Source: Prochlorococcus sp. AG-347-J19 (GTDB lineage: Bacteria; Cyanobacteriota; Cyanobacteriia; PCC-6307; Cyanobiaceae). From it: DNA of 64,000 bases. The notes beneath the pieces are model-generated. The model was given only the letters and a program-made list of their open reading frames with translations. It made no database searches and was not told the origin of the DNA. Numbering within the stretch: position 1 is the stretch's first letter; each line of letters starts with the position of its first letter. Location of the stretch: positions 62,001 through 126,000 of the forward strand of contig QCBV01000001.1 in assembly GCA_003279015.1 (NCBI GenBank), written 5' to 3'. The translations under genes were made by a program, and so were the position numbers. Positions 20,759-32,632 of this stretch are shown here, piece after piece.

Positions 20759-23590
20759 ATGCTAAAACTTTTGTTGGGAGATCCGAATACACGAAAGTTA
20801 AAGCGCTATCAACCAATAGTGGAAGAGATAAATTTTTTAGAAGAAGAAATTTCTCAATTGACTGATGATGAGCTTAGAAAAGAAACTCAAAATCTTAAAT
20901 CAAATATTTCAGCAGAATTAGATTTTAAAAAACAAAAAGAACTTCTAGAAGAATTTCTTCCTAAAGCCTTTGCAATCGTAAGAGAAGGAAGTAAACGTGT
21001 TCTTGATATGAGACACTTTGATGTTCAGTTAATAGGCGGGATGGTTTTAAATGAGTGCCAAATTGCTGAGATGAAGACTGGAGAGGGAAAAACTCTTGTC
21101 GCAACATTACCTTGTTATTTAAATGCTCTTACGGGGAAAGGTGTTCATGTTGTAACTGTAAATGATTATTTAGCTAGAAGGGATGCAGAATGGATGGGAC
21201 AAGTTCATCGTTTTTTAGGTTTATCCGTTGGTTTGATTCAGCAAGATATGAATCCAGTTGAGAGAAAGAAAAATTATGATTGTGATATAACTTATGCCAC
21301 AAATTCAGAATTAGGATTTGATTATTTAAGAGATAATATGGCTACCGATATTAGTGAGGTAGTTCAAAGAAAATTTAATTACTGCGTAATTGATGAGGTT
21401 GATTCAATATTAATTGATGAAGCAAGAACGCCTCTAATCATCTCTGGCCAAGTTGAAAGACCACAAGAAAAATATCAAAAAGCTGCAGAATTATCTCTAG
21501 CATTACTCAAAGCAAAAGAATTAAGTAAAGATGGTATTGATCCAGAAGGCGATTATGAAGTTGATGAAAAACAGAGAAGTTGTATCTTAACTGATCAGGG
21601 TTTTGCAAAATGTGAAGAGTATTTGGGAGTTAATGATTTATATAATCCTCAAGATCCTTGGGCGCATTACATAACTAACGCTTTAAAAGCTAAAGAATTA
21701 TTTATTAAAGATGTGAATTATATTATTAAGAATGATGAGGCTGTCATAGTTGATGAATTTACTGGTAGGGTTATGCCAGGAAGACGTTGGAGTGATGGAC
21801 AACATCAGGCAATAGAAGCGAAAGAGAGTCTTAAAATTCAGCCTGAGACTCAAACATTAGCATCGATTACTTATCAGAATTTTTTCCTCTTATATCCTGG
21901 TTTAGCAGGAATGACGGGAACTGCAAAAACTGAGGAGGTTGAATTTGAAAAAACTTACAAATTAGAATCAACAGTTATACCGACAAATCAAGTAAGAAAG
22001 AGACAAGATTGGTCTGATCAAGTATTTAAGACAGAGATTGGTAAATGGAAAGCAGTTGCTAAAGAAACTGCACAAATTCATAGAGATGGTAGACCTGTTT
22101 TAATTGGTACAACAAGTGTTGAAAAAAGTGAATTATTAAGTTCACTTTTATCTGAAGAAAAAATCCCACATAATTTGTTAAATGCTAAGCCAGAGAATGT
22201 TGAACGTGAGGCAGAAATTGTTGCTCAGGCAGGAAGAGCAGGTGCTGTTACTATTGCGACTAATATGGCTGGAAGGGGAACAGATATTATTCTTGGCGGT
22301 AATAGTGACTATATGGCAAGGCTTAAATTAAAAGAAATTTTAATTCCTTTATTAGTCAAGCCTGATAATGAGCATAAACCACCAATACCTAAACAAAGAA
22401 ATTCAAAATCTAAGGGTGGGTTTTCTACAAAAGCTGGTGCAAATTTGAAAAAGAACATTTCAAATTCTTCAACAAGTCTTTTCCCTTGCAAATTAGATGA
22501 AGCAATTGAAAAGAAACTCTCTCTATTATCTGATGAACTTGTTAAAACTTGGGGAGATAGACAACTTTCTGTCTTGGAACTTGATGACAGGATAGCTACA
22601 GCTTCAGAAAAAGCGCCAATTGATGATAACTTGATAAAGCTTTTGAGAGAATGTTTGTCCGATGTAAAAAAAGAATATGAAAAAGTTTTGATTCATGAAG
22701 AACAAAAAGTAAGAGAGGCTGGCGGTTTACATGTCATTGGTACTGAGAGACATGAATCAAGAAGAGTTGATAATCAACTTAGAGGTAGAGCAGGAAGACA
22801 AGGTGATCTTGGCAGTACAAGATTCTTTTTATCTTTAGATGATAATTTATTAAGGATTTTTGGAGGTGATAGAGTAGCAAACCTAATGAATGCTTTTAGG
22901 GTTGATGAAGATATGCCTATTGAGTCAGGAATGCTTACTAGGTCTCTAGAAAGTGCTCAAAAGAAAGTTGAAACCTACTATTACGACATTAGAAAACAAG
23001 TTTTTGAATACGACGAGGTAATGAACAATCAAAGAAAAGCAGTTTATGGCGAAAGACTAAGAGTATTGAAAGGAATTGATTTAAAGAGACAAGTAATTGG
23101 ATATGGAGAAAGGACAATGATTGAAATTGTAGATGCTTATATTAATCCTGATCTTCCTCCTGAAGAATGGAATATTGATCAATTAATTTCTAAAGTCAAA
23201 GAATTTATATATTTATTAGATGATCTTAAATCTGATGATATTAATTTACTTTCAATAGAAGAATTAAAAAACTATCTTCAAGAGCAGTTGCGTATAGCTT
23301 ATGATTTAAAGGAATCACAAATAGAAAAGATTCGTCCAGGATTAATGAGAGAAGCTGAAAGATTTTTCATTTTGCAGCAAATTGATAACTTATGGCGAGA
23401 ACATCTTCAATCAATGGATTCCTTAAGAGAATCAGTTGGACTAAGAGGTTATGGTCAAAAAGATCCATTAATCGAATATAAAAATGAGGGATATGATATG
23501 TTTTTAGAAATGATGACTAATATGAGAAGAAACGTTATTTATTCAATGTTTATGTTTCAACCTAAAACTGACAAGGATGATAAAAATTAA
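20759..23590 (+). CDS. secA: Preprotein translocase ATPase SecA
   Basis: This motor pushes unfolded precursors through the SecYEG channel at the plasma and thylakoid membranes. The 943-residue protein has Walker A MKTGEGKT (105-112), the [13 protein letters not shown] helicase segment, the preprotein cross-linking domain, and [14 protein letters not shown] of the second nucleotide-binding domain. Between about 525 and 655 there is an insertion rich in Lys, Ser and acidic residues, typical of cyanobacterial SecA. The protein ends soon after SMFMFQP and lacks the C-terminal zinc-binding tail of E. coli SecA. It is convergent with cysE with an 8-base gap. Confidence 0.98.
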   Translation: MLKLLLGDPNTRKLKRYQPIVEEINFLEEEISQLTDDELRKETQNLKSNISAELDFKKQKELLEEFLPKAFAIVREGSKRVLDMRHFDVQLIGGMVLNECQIAEMKTGEGKTLVATLPCYLNALTGKGVHVVTVNDYLARRDAEWMGQVHRFLGLSVGLIQQDMNPVERKKNYDCDITYATNSELGFDYLRDNMATDISEVVQRKFNYCVIDEVDSILIDEARTPLIISGQVERPQEKYQKAAELSLALLKAKELSKDGIDPEGDYEVDEKQRSCILTDQGFAKCEEYLGVNDLYNPQDPWAHYITNALKAKELFIKDVNYIIKNDEAVIVDEFTGRVMPGRRWSDGQHQAIEAKESLKIQPETQTLASITYQNFFLLYPGLAGMTGTAKTEEVEFEKTYKLESTVIPTNQVRKRQDWSDQVFKTEIGKWKAVAKETAQIHRDGRPVLIGTTSVEKSELLSSLLSEEKIPHNLLNAKPENVEREAEIVAQAGRAGAVTIATNMAGRGTDIILGGNSDYMARLKLKEILIPLLVKPDNEHKPPIPKQRNSKSKGGFSTKAGANLKKNISNSSTSLFPCKLDEAIEKKLSLLSDELVKTWGDRQLSVLELDDRIATASEKAPIDDNLIKLLRECLSDVKKEYEKVLIHEEQKVREAGGLHVIGTERHESRRVDNQLRGRAGRQGDLGSTRFFLSLDDNLLRIFGGDRVANLMNAFRVDEDMPIESGMLTRSLESAQKKVETYYYDIRKQVFEYDEVMNNQRKAVYGERLRVLKGIDLKRQVIGYGERTMIEIVDAYINPDLPPEEWNIDQLISKVKEFIYLLDDLKSDDINLLSIEELKNYLQEQLRIAYDLKESQIEKIRPGLMREAERFFILQQIDNLWREHLQSMDSLRESVGLRGYGQKDPLIEYKNEGYDMFLEMMTNMRRNVIYSMFMFQPKTDKDDKN

Positions 23591-23598
23591 AAAAAGGT

Positions 23599-24336
23599 TT
23601 AATCATCACCAAGAAATTCTATAATTTCTTTGTCTTTAAGGTTTTGAGCATTACCGAGTTTGGAAATATCAATAGATTCTGCATTTGCAAGACATTGTAG
23701 AGTTTTTTGCAATTTAAGAATTTCATTTTCAAGCAAATCTATTCTATCCATTAAATTTTTTATTACATTAGCTTCTGCATCTGGTAAGGCAGAGTGTGCT
23801 AGTGGATTTACTTTGACACCACTTTGATGAACTACCCTGCCAGGAACTCCAACTACAGTGCTATTCCCCTCAACATTACGAACAACGACTGAACCAGCAC
23901 CAATACGGGTATTAGATCCTACGGTGATGGATCCAAGAACTTTTGCTCCAGCTCCAACTACAACATTTTCCATTAAGGTTGGGTGTCTTTTCCCATGACT
24001 TTTACCAGTGCCTCCTAATGTGACTCCCTGATAAAGCAGACAATTATTTCCTATCTCAGCTGTTTCTCCAATTACAACCCCCATTCCATGATCTATGAAA
24101 ACTCGTTTACCAATTTTGGCTCCAGGATGAATTTCAATACCTGTAATTAATCTATTGATATGACTTAGTAAACGTGGAATTAAAGGAATTTTTAATTGCC
24201 ATAATTTATGTGTAAGCCTATGAATTACTATAGATTGAAATCCTGGGTAGCAAAGAAAAATCTCTAATACTCCTCTTGCAGCAGGATCTCTTTCTTTAAT
24301 AATATCTATATCTGATTTAAAAGTTCTTAGCATCAT
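23599..24336 (-). CDS. cysE: Serine O-acetyltransferase
   Basis: It acetylates serine with acetyl-CoA, the first step of cysteine synthesis. The 245-residue protein has an N-terminal helical segment (DPAARGVLEIFLCYPG), then left-handed beta-helix hexapeptide repeats including GAKIGKRVFIDHG, GVVIGETAEIG and GGTGKSHGKRHP with the catalytic His. The C-terminal 60 or so residues (VNPLAHSALPDAEANVIK onward) form a helical extension with coiled-coil potential. It starts 3 bases after the GntR-type regulator gene ends, suggesting they are cotranscribed. Confidence 0.95.
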   Translation of the reverse strand: MMLRTFKSDIDIIKERDPAARGVLEIFLCYPGFQSIVIHRLTHKLWQLKIPLIPRLLSHINRLITGIEIHPGAKIGKRVFIDHGMGVVIGETAEIGNNCLLYQGVTLGGTGKSHGKRHPTLMENVVVGAGAKVLGSITVGSNTRIGAGSVVVRNVEGNSTVVGVPGRVVHQSGVKVNPLAHSALPDAEANVIKNLMDRIDLLENEILKLQKTLQCLANAESIDISKLGNAQNLKDKEIIEFLGDD

Positions 24337-24339
24337 TTT

Positions 24340-25326
24340 TTAATTAACAACTCCAATTTCTTTTTTAAGTTGATTTATTGTTTCTATACTTAAATAATTT
24401 TTAGCACATATTATTTGAGGTAATCTCATAAGTTGAGACCGATTTTTTAATAATGTGTTTTCTACAACCGATAAACTAGGCCCATCACAAACTATATGGT
24501 TAGAAGCCTTTAGAAGGGATAGTAATCTACTGTTATTATCTGAGATTGCAGTCATGAGCATTAATTCACTACCTCGCATGCTGTGTATGATTACTTCTGC
24601 TGCCCTTAATAAGCCAGGGCTAATGCTAACAATACCTACACAACTTCCAGCATTTAATTCTTTAAGAATTTTTAATTCTTTTTGAAAGTCACTTAAGTCA
24701 ACTGCAATAGCTCGAATTCCATATTGTTTAGCAACTTTTTCTAAAGGCTGTAAAAAATATCTGCTTGTGACGATAGTCCCATTATTGGAAGAACTTAAAA
24801 CTTTTTCTAATTCTTCCATAGGAACTACTTCGACTGGCACATTAATTTTTGGAGATAGCTCCTCTGCAATTAGCATAGAGGCTCCAACATCCTCTCTGGG
24901 AGTACTGACTATAATTCTTGCTCCGCATTTAATACGCCAGTCAATTTCATTGGTTAATATTAGTCTAGTTTCTTGTAAGGTGCATCCAAGATTTATAAAA
25001 TTATCAATAGCTTTTTTTGCTTCTTGATCTGGAGGCCTACTGATTTTGTCTTTTGAATAAATTGATTTTTTAAAATTTCTTTTTGTAAGATGATCTCTTA
25101 CATAGATCCCTGATCCAGCTATTGCTTCAACAACCCCATCGATTTCAAGTTGTCTGTAGACTTTGCTAATAGTATTCCTATGGAGCCCTGTCTGCATTGC
25201 AAGCTGTCTAGTGCTTGGAAGTCTGTGACCAGGTGGAAAATGCCTTGCTGCTATTGCAAAACAAATTTGATTATATAGTTGCGTCGATGCTGGTATATCA
25301 CTTTCTTGTTGAATATGGAATCTCAC
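24340..25326 (-). CDS. GntR-family transcriptional regulator with cyanobacterial C-terminal domain
   Basis: The 328-residue protein has an N-terminal GntR winged helix (about 10-75), with PASTQLYNQICFAIAA, LPSTRQLAMQTGLHRNT and the wing segment VVEAIAGSGIYV. The remaining 250 or so residues are not the aminotransferase domain of MocR proteins and not obviously FadR or UTRA. They alternate strands and helices (IVSTPRED, TIVTSRYFL, CVGIVSISPG, HIVCDGPSLSVV), suggesting a Rossmann-like or periplasmic-binding-protein-like ligand domain. Being 3 bases upstream of cysE, it may respond to a sulphur or amino acid signal, but this is inference from position. An alternative is a global cell-growth regulator. 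Confidence 0.85.
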   Translation of the reverse strand: MRFHIQQESDIPASTQLYNQICFAIAARHFPPGHRLPSTRQLAMQTGLHRNTISKVYRQLEIDGVVEAIAGSGIYVRDHLTKRNFKKSIYSKDKISRPPDQEAKKAIDNFINLGCTLQETRLILTNEIDWRIKCGARIIVSTPREDVGASMLIAEELSPKINVPVEVVPMEELEKVLSSSNNGTIVTSRYFLQPLEKVAKQYGIRAIAVDLSDFQKELKILKELNAGSCVGIVSISPGLLRAAEVIIHSMRGSELMLMTAISDNNSRLLSLLKASNHIVCDGPSLSVVENTLLKNRSQLMRLPQIICAKNYLSIETINQLKKEIGVVN

Positions 25327-25402
25327 TTTAAATAAATCCTGACTAATAAAATTTTATTTATAGTGACACTTTAACATTCGGCATAGTTTTCATAACAATT
25401 TT

Positions 25403-25975
25403 TTATTCTGCATCTTTTTTTATGAGAGGAGTTTTTCTAGGACTTAAAAACATAATCATGTTTCTTCCCTCTCTTTTTGGTTTTTGTTGTACTTCTGATT
25501 GCTCTTCTAAATCATTTGCCATTCTTAAAAGGAGTGTTTCAGCTAAATTTGAGTGTTGAATTTCTCTTCCTCTAAAAATTACAGTGCATTTTACTTTATC
25601 TCCAGATTTTAAAAATTTAGTTGCTTGGCCTATTCTTACGTCATAGTCATGCTTATCGATTTTGTACCTCATTTTTACTTCCTTAACTTCTGTTTGGTGA
25701 GATTTTTTTCTTGCTTCTTTTGCTTTCTTTTCTTGTTCAAATTTATATTTTCCATAGTCCATAATTCTACAAACAGGAGGATTTGCTTTCTCGCTTACTA
25801 AAACTAAATCAAGTTCTCTTTGAGAAGCAATTTCTAAAGCTTTTAATCTATCAATGACACCTAATTGTTTTCCGTCTGAATCAACGACTCTCAATTGCGG
25901 GTATTTTATTCTTTCATTAATATTTGGGAGCTCTCGAACAGGAGCGCGGCGATCAAAGCGTGGGCGTGGTGGCAT
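25403..25975 (-). CDS. infC: Translation initiation factor IF-3
   Basis: It binds the 30S subunit and proofreads start-codon selection. The 190-residue protein has the N-domain with [17 protein letters not shown] and [13 protein letters not shown], a lysine-rich linker, and the C-domain with [17 protein letters not shown]-type and [12 protein letters not shown] motifs. The annotated ATG starts a 17-residue extension rich in Arg and Pro before the conserved N-domain. Unlike E. coli, the start is ATG and not the autoregulated AUU. The first 45 or so bases are strikingly GC-rich compared with the surroundings. miaA lies upstream on the same strand. Confidence 0.96.
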   Translation of the reverse strand: MPPRPRFDRRAPVRELPNINERIKYPQLRVVDSDGKQLGVIDRLKALEIASQRELDLVLVSEKANPPVCRIMDYGKYKFEQEKKAKEARKKSHQTEVKEVKMRYKIDKHDYDVRIGQATKFLKSGDKVKCTVIFRGREIQHSNLAETLLLRMANDLEEQSEVQQKPKREGRNMIMFLSPRKTPLIKKDAE

Positions 25976-26028
25976 TCAGTTTCGTAAATAAATTGATTGG
26001 ATGATGAACAAAATCTATTTTTATAAAG

Positions 26029-26928
26029 TTAGCTTAAAAAAGACTCTATTTTAATTATTGCATCTTTTAGAAGGTTTTTGTTATTAAGCCAAATAGGATT
26101 ATTTTTATTACGGAACCATGTTTTTTGCCTTTTGGCAAATTGGATGGTTTTTGTAGTCGTTAATTCAATCGCCCTATCAATCGGTAAATTTTTATTTATG
26201 ACATCTTTAGCTTCACGGTAACCTATGGTTTCTAATATTGGTAAATCATTTCCATATTTGGTGATAAGGTGTTTTGTCTCCTCAATAATTCCAGCCGAGA
26301 ACATATTTTGTGTTCTTTGTAGAATTCTTTCTTTTAAATTATCTCTGTTTATTCCAAGTTCTAGTATTTTCCATCTAGGCGGTTTTTGAATTTTTTGAGT
26401 TGACAATGGTTTACCAGTTACGTAGAAGACTTCTAAGGCTCTTATAGTTCTTATTTGATCAGCATAATTGATTTTTTTTGCTGATATTGGATCACAATTT
26501 ATTAATAACTCCCAACATTTTTTTTGGCCAAGTTCTTCAAACTGCTCTCTCAAATTATTTTGCGGAGGGACATCCGGCACAAAAAAACCTCGTGTTATTG
26601 AGTTCATATACAAGCCACTTCCTCCTACAAGAAAAGGTAAATTATTTTGCTTGATTTCTTGTTTAATAGATTTTTGAGCAATTTCCTGGAATTGTTTTAC
26701 ATTAATTGGATTAATCGGCTCTTCAATATCTATCAAAAAATGCTTTATTTTTTTTTGTTGATTCTTAGATGGTTTTGCTGTTCCAATATCCATAGACTTA
26801 TAAATTTGTCTTGAATCAATATTGTGAATATGAGTTTTCAAATATTCTGCAATTTCAATAGCTAATTCTGTCTTTCCAGTAGCTGTGGCTCCAACTAAAA
26901 CTATTACATGAGGTAGATATGCAGACAT
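26029..26928 (-). CDS. miaA: tRNA dimethylallyltransferase
   Basis: It adds the dimethylallyl group to A37 of tRNAs reading codons that begin with U. The 299-residue protein has the P-loop GATATGKT (13-20), the HLIDIEEP-type substrate segment ([12 protein letters not shown]), [25 protein letters not shown] and the C-terminal [17 protein letters not shown]. All are signature MiaA elements. It is 53 bases upstream of infC on the same strand and divergent from gyrB. Confidence 0.97.
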   Translation of the reverse strand: MSAYLPHVIVLVGATATGKTELAIEIAEYLKTHIHNIDSRQIYKSMDIGTAKPSKNQQKKIKHFLIDIEEPINPINVKQFQEIAQKSIKQEIKQNNLPFLVGGSGLYMNSITRGFFVPDVPPQNNLREQFEELGQKKCWELLINCDPISAKKINYADQIRTIRALEVFYVTGKPLSTQKIQKPPRWKILELGINRDNLKERILQRTQNMFSAGIIEETKHLITKYGNDLPILETIGYREAKDVINKNLPIDRAIELTTTKTIQFAKRQKTWFRNKNNPIWLNNKNLLKDAIIKIESFLS

Positions 26929-27080
26929 ACTAGTTTCTGAAGAAAAATTTATTAGTTATATAATTAAAGTGATTAAATTTTTCATAGACTTCGAGCCTTT
27001 CTCTTATTACGGTGGTAAGTTTAATTAAAGACCTTTTAAAAATAACATTTTAAAAGTTTGATGTTTTTTTTTTATATTAA

Positions 27081-29374
<2,294 letters not shown>

Positions 29375-29377
29375 ATT

Positions 29378-29746
29378 TTGGATATTACCTCAATAATTTT
29401 TGTTTTAATTGGGAGTACTTTCGGATTAATATTAAGGATAATTATAGAAAATAATTTTAAAATTTATTTTGGGTTTAATATTCAAAATACTACAATAGTA
29501 AATTTCATAGCATCTTTTTTTTTAGGAATTTTAATAGCATTAAATTTTACTAATAACAAAACATTATTCTTATTTTATACCGGTTTTTTAGGATGTTTTA
29601 GTACATTTTCTTCTTTTATATATCAACTATTTCTCTTATTTAAAAAGAGAAAATTTATGAGCTTATTTTTGCATTATATGGAGGTAATTATACTTTCCTT
29701 TCTTTTCTTTTTCCTAGGTTATTATTTGATTCAAACTATTAAATGA
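29378..29746 (+). CDS. crcB: CrcB/Fluc fluoride channel, first of a tandem pair
   Basis: Fluc channels export fluoride from the cytoplasm as dual-topology dimers. The 122-residue protein has four hydrophobic helices and keeps the conserved Asn of the second helix (NFIASFFLG) and the GCFSTFSSF stretch that lines the anion path (usually GGFTTFSTF). The start is a TTG 3 bases after the upstream stop; no ATG precedes the first helix. Its stop codon overlaps the ATG of the second crcB. The next gene is a homologue, suggesting a heteromeric channel as described for some Gram-positive pairs. Confidence 0.85.
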   Translation: MDITSIIFVLIGSTFGLILRIIIENNFKIYFGFNIQNTTIVNFIASFFLGILIALNFTNNKTLFLFYTGFLGCFSTFSSFIYQLFLLFKKRKFMSLFLHYMEVIILSFLFFFLGYYLIQTIK

Positions 29747-30081
29747 AAATTAAAAACTTCATTTATATTATTTATATTATTGGAGCTTGTTACGCAGCTA
29801 CTTTTTTAAGAATATTTATAGGTAATAACTTTATTATATCATTAATTGGATCATTTCTTTTTGGTTTTGTTATCACAAAAAGATTAAGTTACTCGAAAAA
29901 AAAAATTTTGTTAAGCGGCTTTATTTCTTGCTTTACATCTTTTAGCGGGTTTATATATTTTTTGTACAAAATTTTGTATCAAGGCGATTGGATTAAATTT
30001 ATAATTTTATTACATTTGATTTTAATTATAAATATATTAATAATGTATTTTGGGTCCTGGATAAGTAGAAAAATTACTTAG
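29743..30081 (+). CDS. crcB: CrcB/Fluc fluoride channel, second of a tandem pair
   Basis: The 112-residue protein again has four membrane helices and a degenerate version of the CrcB motifs. The second helix reads SLIGSFLFGF, with Ser where the channel Asn is expected, and the third-helix motif is SCFTSFSGF. The first four bases overlap the end of the first crcB. The divergence suggests it pairs with the first product and is not a stand-alone homodimer, but it could also be a degenerating copy. No fluoride riboswitch is present directly upstream. Confidence 0.8.
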   Translation: MKIKNFIYIIYIIGACYAATFLRIFIGNNFIISLIGSFLFGFVITKRLSYSKKKILLSGFISCFTSFSGFIYFLYKILYQGDWIKFIILLHLILIINILIMYFGSWISRKIT

Positions 30082-30087
30082 ATTTCA

Positions 30088-30093
30088 TATAAT
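30088..30093 (+). promoter_or_regulatory. Candidate -10 element of mgtE
   Basis: TATAAT begins 7 bases after the crcB stop and lies 31 bases before the mgtE ATG. A GAGGA ribosome-binding-like stretch follows. This suggests mgtE has its own promoter in addition to any readthrough from gyrB. Confidence 0.35.
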
Positions 30094-30124
30094 AGTGTTG
30101 TTACTTTGATGAGGAATTATATTT

Positions 30125-31531
30125 ATGGATGAGAGTAAGCTTAAAACAGTTACATCCTTATCTTCAGATTTAAGTACTCGAGAAAATATTAAAAATCAAC
30201 TTGAAGAATTACTTATTGCAGGAAATTATGATGAGGCAAAGTTACTTTTAGAACCCTCCCAACCAGTTGATATTGCAGATGCTATCGGAAGCCTTCCATT
30301 AATACTACAGGCATTAGCATTTCGTTTATTAAAAAAAAATGAGGCAATTGAGGTTTATGAATATTTAGATCCAATAGTACAGCAAACATTATTGGACAGG
30401 CTTCGTTCTGGGGAAGTTTTAGAAATTGTTGAGAAAATGTCTCCTGATGATAGAGTTCAACTCTTCGACGAGTTACCTGCAAAGGTTGTACGAAAATTTT
30501 TGTCTGCTCTGAGTCCTGGGGAAAGGAAAGTAACAGCTGAATTGCTTGGATATGAGCCCGAAACTGCTGGAAGATTAATGACAACTGAATTCATAGATCT
30601 TAAAGAGATGCAAACAGCATCTGAGGCTCTTTCTTTAGTCAGAAAAAGAGCTCCGTTCACTGAAACAATTTATAGTTTATATGTCACAGATAAAGAAAGA
30701 CATTTAACGGGCATTCTTTCTTTAAGAGATCTTGTAACTGCTGATCCATCAAAGCCAATCGGAGACGTCATGACAAAGGATGTGGTAAGTATTTCTACGA
30801 ACACAAATCAAGAAGAGGTCGCGAGAGCAATACAAAGATATGATTTTCTAGCTCTACCAGTTGTCGATAAAGAGAAAAGACTTGTTGGTATCGTAACGGT
30901 TGATGATTTAATTGATGTGATTGAGCAAGAGGCAACTAGAGACATTTATGCTGCGGGTGCTGTTCAGCCTGGAGATGAAGATGATTATTTCCAAAGTAGT
31001 TTGTTGACGATTGCTAGACGAAGAATTTTGTGGCTGTTAATTTTGGTTTTGGCAAATGGTTTGACGACTAAAGTTATAGCTATGAATGATCAAATCTTAA
31101 AAGAAATAGTTCTTCTTGCCGCATTTATTCCATTGCTTATAGGTACTGGGGGAAATGTTGGGGCTCAAAGTTCAACAGTTGTTATAAGAGGTTTAAGCAC
31201 TCAAAAAATTAAATCTCTTGGTGCCATTAAAGCCATAGTTAAGGAGGCAATAACTGGAGCTCTTTTAGGTATTTTGATGATGATAGTAGTATTTCCTTTC
31301 GCATGGTGGCAAGGAGAAGGGCCTTTAATAGCCTCTGCGGTAGGCATAAGTTTGATATCCATAACAACGTTAGCTGCAACAACAGGCGCTATCCTACCCT
31401 TATTGTTTAAAAGGATGAAATTGGATCCAGCCTTAATGTCCTCTCCCTTCATAACAACTGTTACTGATATTGCAGGTGTATTTATTTATTTAAGTACAGC
31501 AAAATGGCTATTAAGTTCATCACTAGCCTAG
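30125..31531 (+). CDS. mgtE: Magnesium transporter MgtE
   Basis: This is a Mg2+ channel whose cytoplasmic domains sense Mg2+ and close the pore. The 468-residue protein has the N-terminal superhelical MgtE domain (about 35-135, with LRSGEVLEIVEKMSPDD), two CBS domains (about 140-270, including IGDVMTKDVVSI and RLVGIVTVDDLIDVIEQEATRD), and five hydrophobic helices (about 290-465). The family signature PLLIGTGGNVGAQSST with the pore-lining GGNxGxQ is intact. A start codon at 30125 is preceded by GAGGA. Confidence 0.95.
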   Translation: MDESKLKTVTSLSSDLSTRENIKNQLEELLIAGNYDEAKLLLEPSQPVDIADAIGSLPLILQALAFRLLKKNEAIEVYEYLDPIVQQTLLDRLRSGEVLEIVEKMSPDDRVQLFDELPAKVVRKFLSALSPGERKVTAELLGYEPETAGRLMTTEFIDLKEMQTASEALSLVRKRAPFTETIYSLYVTDKERHLTGILSLRDLVTADPSKPIGDVMTKDVVSISTNTNQEEVARAIQRYDFLALPVVDKEKRLVGIVTVDDLIDVIEQEATRDIYAAGAVQPGDEDDYFQSSLLTIARRRILWLLILVLANGLTTKVIAMNDQILKEIVLLAAFIPLLIGTGGNVGAQSSTVVIRGLSTQKIKSLGAIKAIVKEAITGALLGILMMIVVFPFAWWQGEGPLIASAVGISLISITTLAATTGAILPLLFKRMKLDPALMSSPFITTVTDIAGVFIYLSTAKWLLSSSLA

Positions 31532-31541
31532 ATTTACTAGG
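31527..31541 (+). terminator. Weak terminator-like hairpin at the mgtE stop
   Basis: CCTAG and CTAGG form a 5-base-pair stem with loop ATTTA, overlapping the mgtE stop codon. It is followed by a T-rich run (TATTTATTCTTATTTTT). The stem is short, so termination would be inefficient; it may only pause transcription before the sigma factor gene. Confidence 0.3.
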
Positions 31542-31630
31542 TATTTATTCTTATTTTTGTAAATTTGTGGATTTTTTTGTTTAACTTTACAATTCTTAAT
31601 GGTATTGTTTACAAAACATCATTAAATTTC

Positions 31631-32632
31631 ATGCCTTCTGAAACATTAAATGAGAATAAATTAGCGACAATAGCAAGTTTGAAAGCTAGTAACGATGTTG
31701 ATCTAGTTAGATCCTATTTGAGAGATATAGGTAGAGTTCCACTATTATCTCATGAGCAAGAAATAACTCTTGGTAGGCAGGTTCAAGAATATATGCAAGT
31801 TGAAAGAGCGGAAATTGAAATTTATGAATTAACAGGAGATAAACCAAGCATCGAGGAATTATCAACCAAACTAAATTTATCTACCTCCATAATTAAAAAA
31901 AGGTTAAGAGCTGGACAGCGTGCTAAAGAACGAATGGTTGCAGCTAACTTGAGGTTAGTAGTGAGTGTCGCGAAAAAATATACCAAAAGAAATATGGAAT
32001 TATTAGATTTAATTCAAGAGGGGACTATAGGACTAGTTCGGGGAGTAGAAAAATTTGATCCAGCCCGAGGTTACAAGTTTTCGACGTATGCATATTGGTG
32101 GATAAGACAAGGGATTACTAGAGCAATAGCTGAAAAAAGTAGGGCAATAAGACTACCAATTCATATAACTGAAATGTTAAACAAGTTAAAAAAAGGGCAA
32201 CGAGAGTTGAGTCAAGAAATGTCTAGGACTCCAACAGTAAGCGAACTTGCTAAATATGTAGATCTTCCTGAAGAAGATGTAAAAGATTTGATGTGTAAAG
32301 CTGGGCAGCCAGTAAGTCTTGAAACTAAAGTTGGTGATGGTGAAGACACTGTTTTGTTAGATTTATTAGCAGGTGGTGAAGATCTGCCAGACGAACAAAT
32401 AGAGATGGATTGTATGAGAGGAGATCTTCATTCTCTTTTGCATCAATTGCCTGATTTACAATGTAGAGTTTTAAGAATGAGATATGGAATGGATGGCGAT
32501 GAGCCAATGTCTCTTACAGGTATTGGAAGGGTACTTGGAATAAGTAGAGATCGAGTAAGAAATCTAGAAAGAGACGGATTAAGAGGTTTAAGAAGGCTTA
32601 GTGATAATGTTGAAGCTTATTTTGTTTCCTGA
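31631..32632 (+). CDS. Group 2 sigma-70 family RNA polymerase sigma factor
   Basis: This is a principal-like, non-essential sigma factor of the RpoD/SigB-SigE type found in several copies in cyanobacteria. The protein from the ATG at 31631 has 333 residues. It shows region 1.2 (VDLVRSYLRDIGRVPLL), region 2 (RNMELLDLIQEGTIGLVRGVEKFD and FSTYAYWWIRQ), region 3 and region 4 (MSLTGIGRVLGISRDRVRN). I chose this start because the 22 in-frame codons before it are hydrophobic and unlike any sigma N-terminus. It overlaps the convergent hydrolase gene by 16 bases. Which sigma (B, C, E etc.) cannot be told. Confidence 0.92.
   Translation: MPSETLNENKLATIASLKASNDVDLVRSYLRDIGRVPLLSHEQEITLGRQVQEYMQVERAEIEIYELTGDKPSIEELSTKLNLSTSIIKKRLRAGQRAKERMVAANLRLVVSVAKKYTKRNMELLDLIQEGTIGLVRGVEKFDPARGYKFSTYAYWWIRQGITRAIAEKSRAIRLPIHITEMLNKLKKGQRELSQEMSRTPTVSELAKYVDLPEEDVKDLMCKAGQPVSLETKVGDGEDTVLLDLLAGGEDLPDEQIEMDCMRGDLHSLLHQLPDLQCRVLRMRYGMDGDEPMSLTGIGRVLGISRDRVRNLERDGLRGLRRLSDNVEAYFVS

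Noticed and set aside
31565-31630. In-frame 22-codon extension before the sigma factor start
   Set aside because: It is hydrophobic and not like any sigma N-terminus; the ATG at 31631 precedes the first conserved part.
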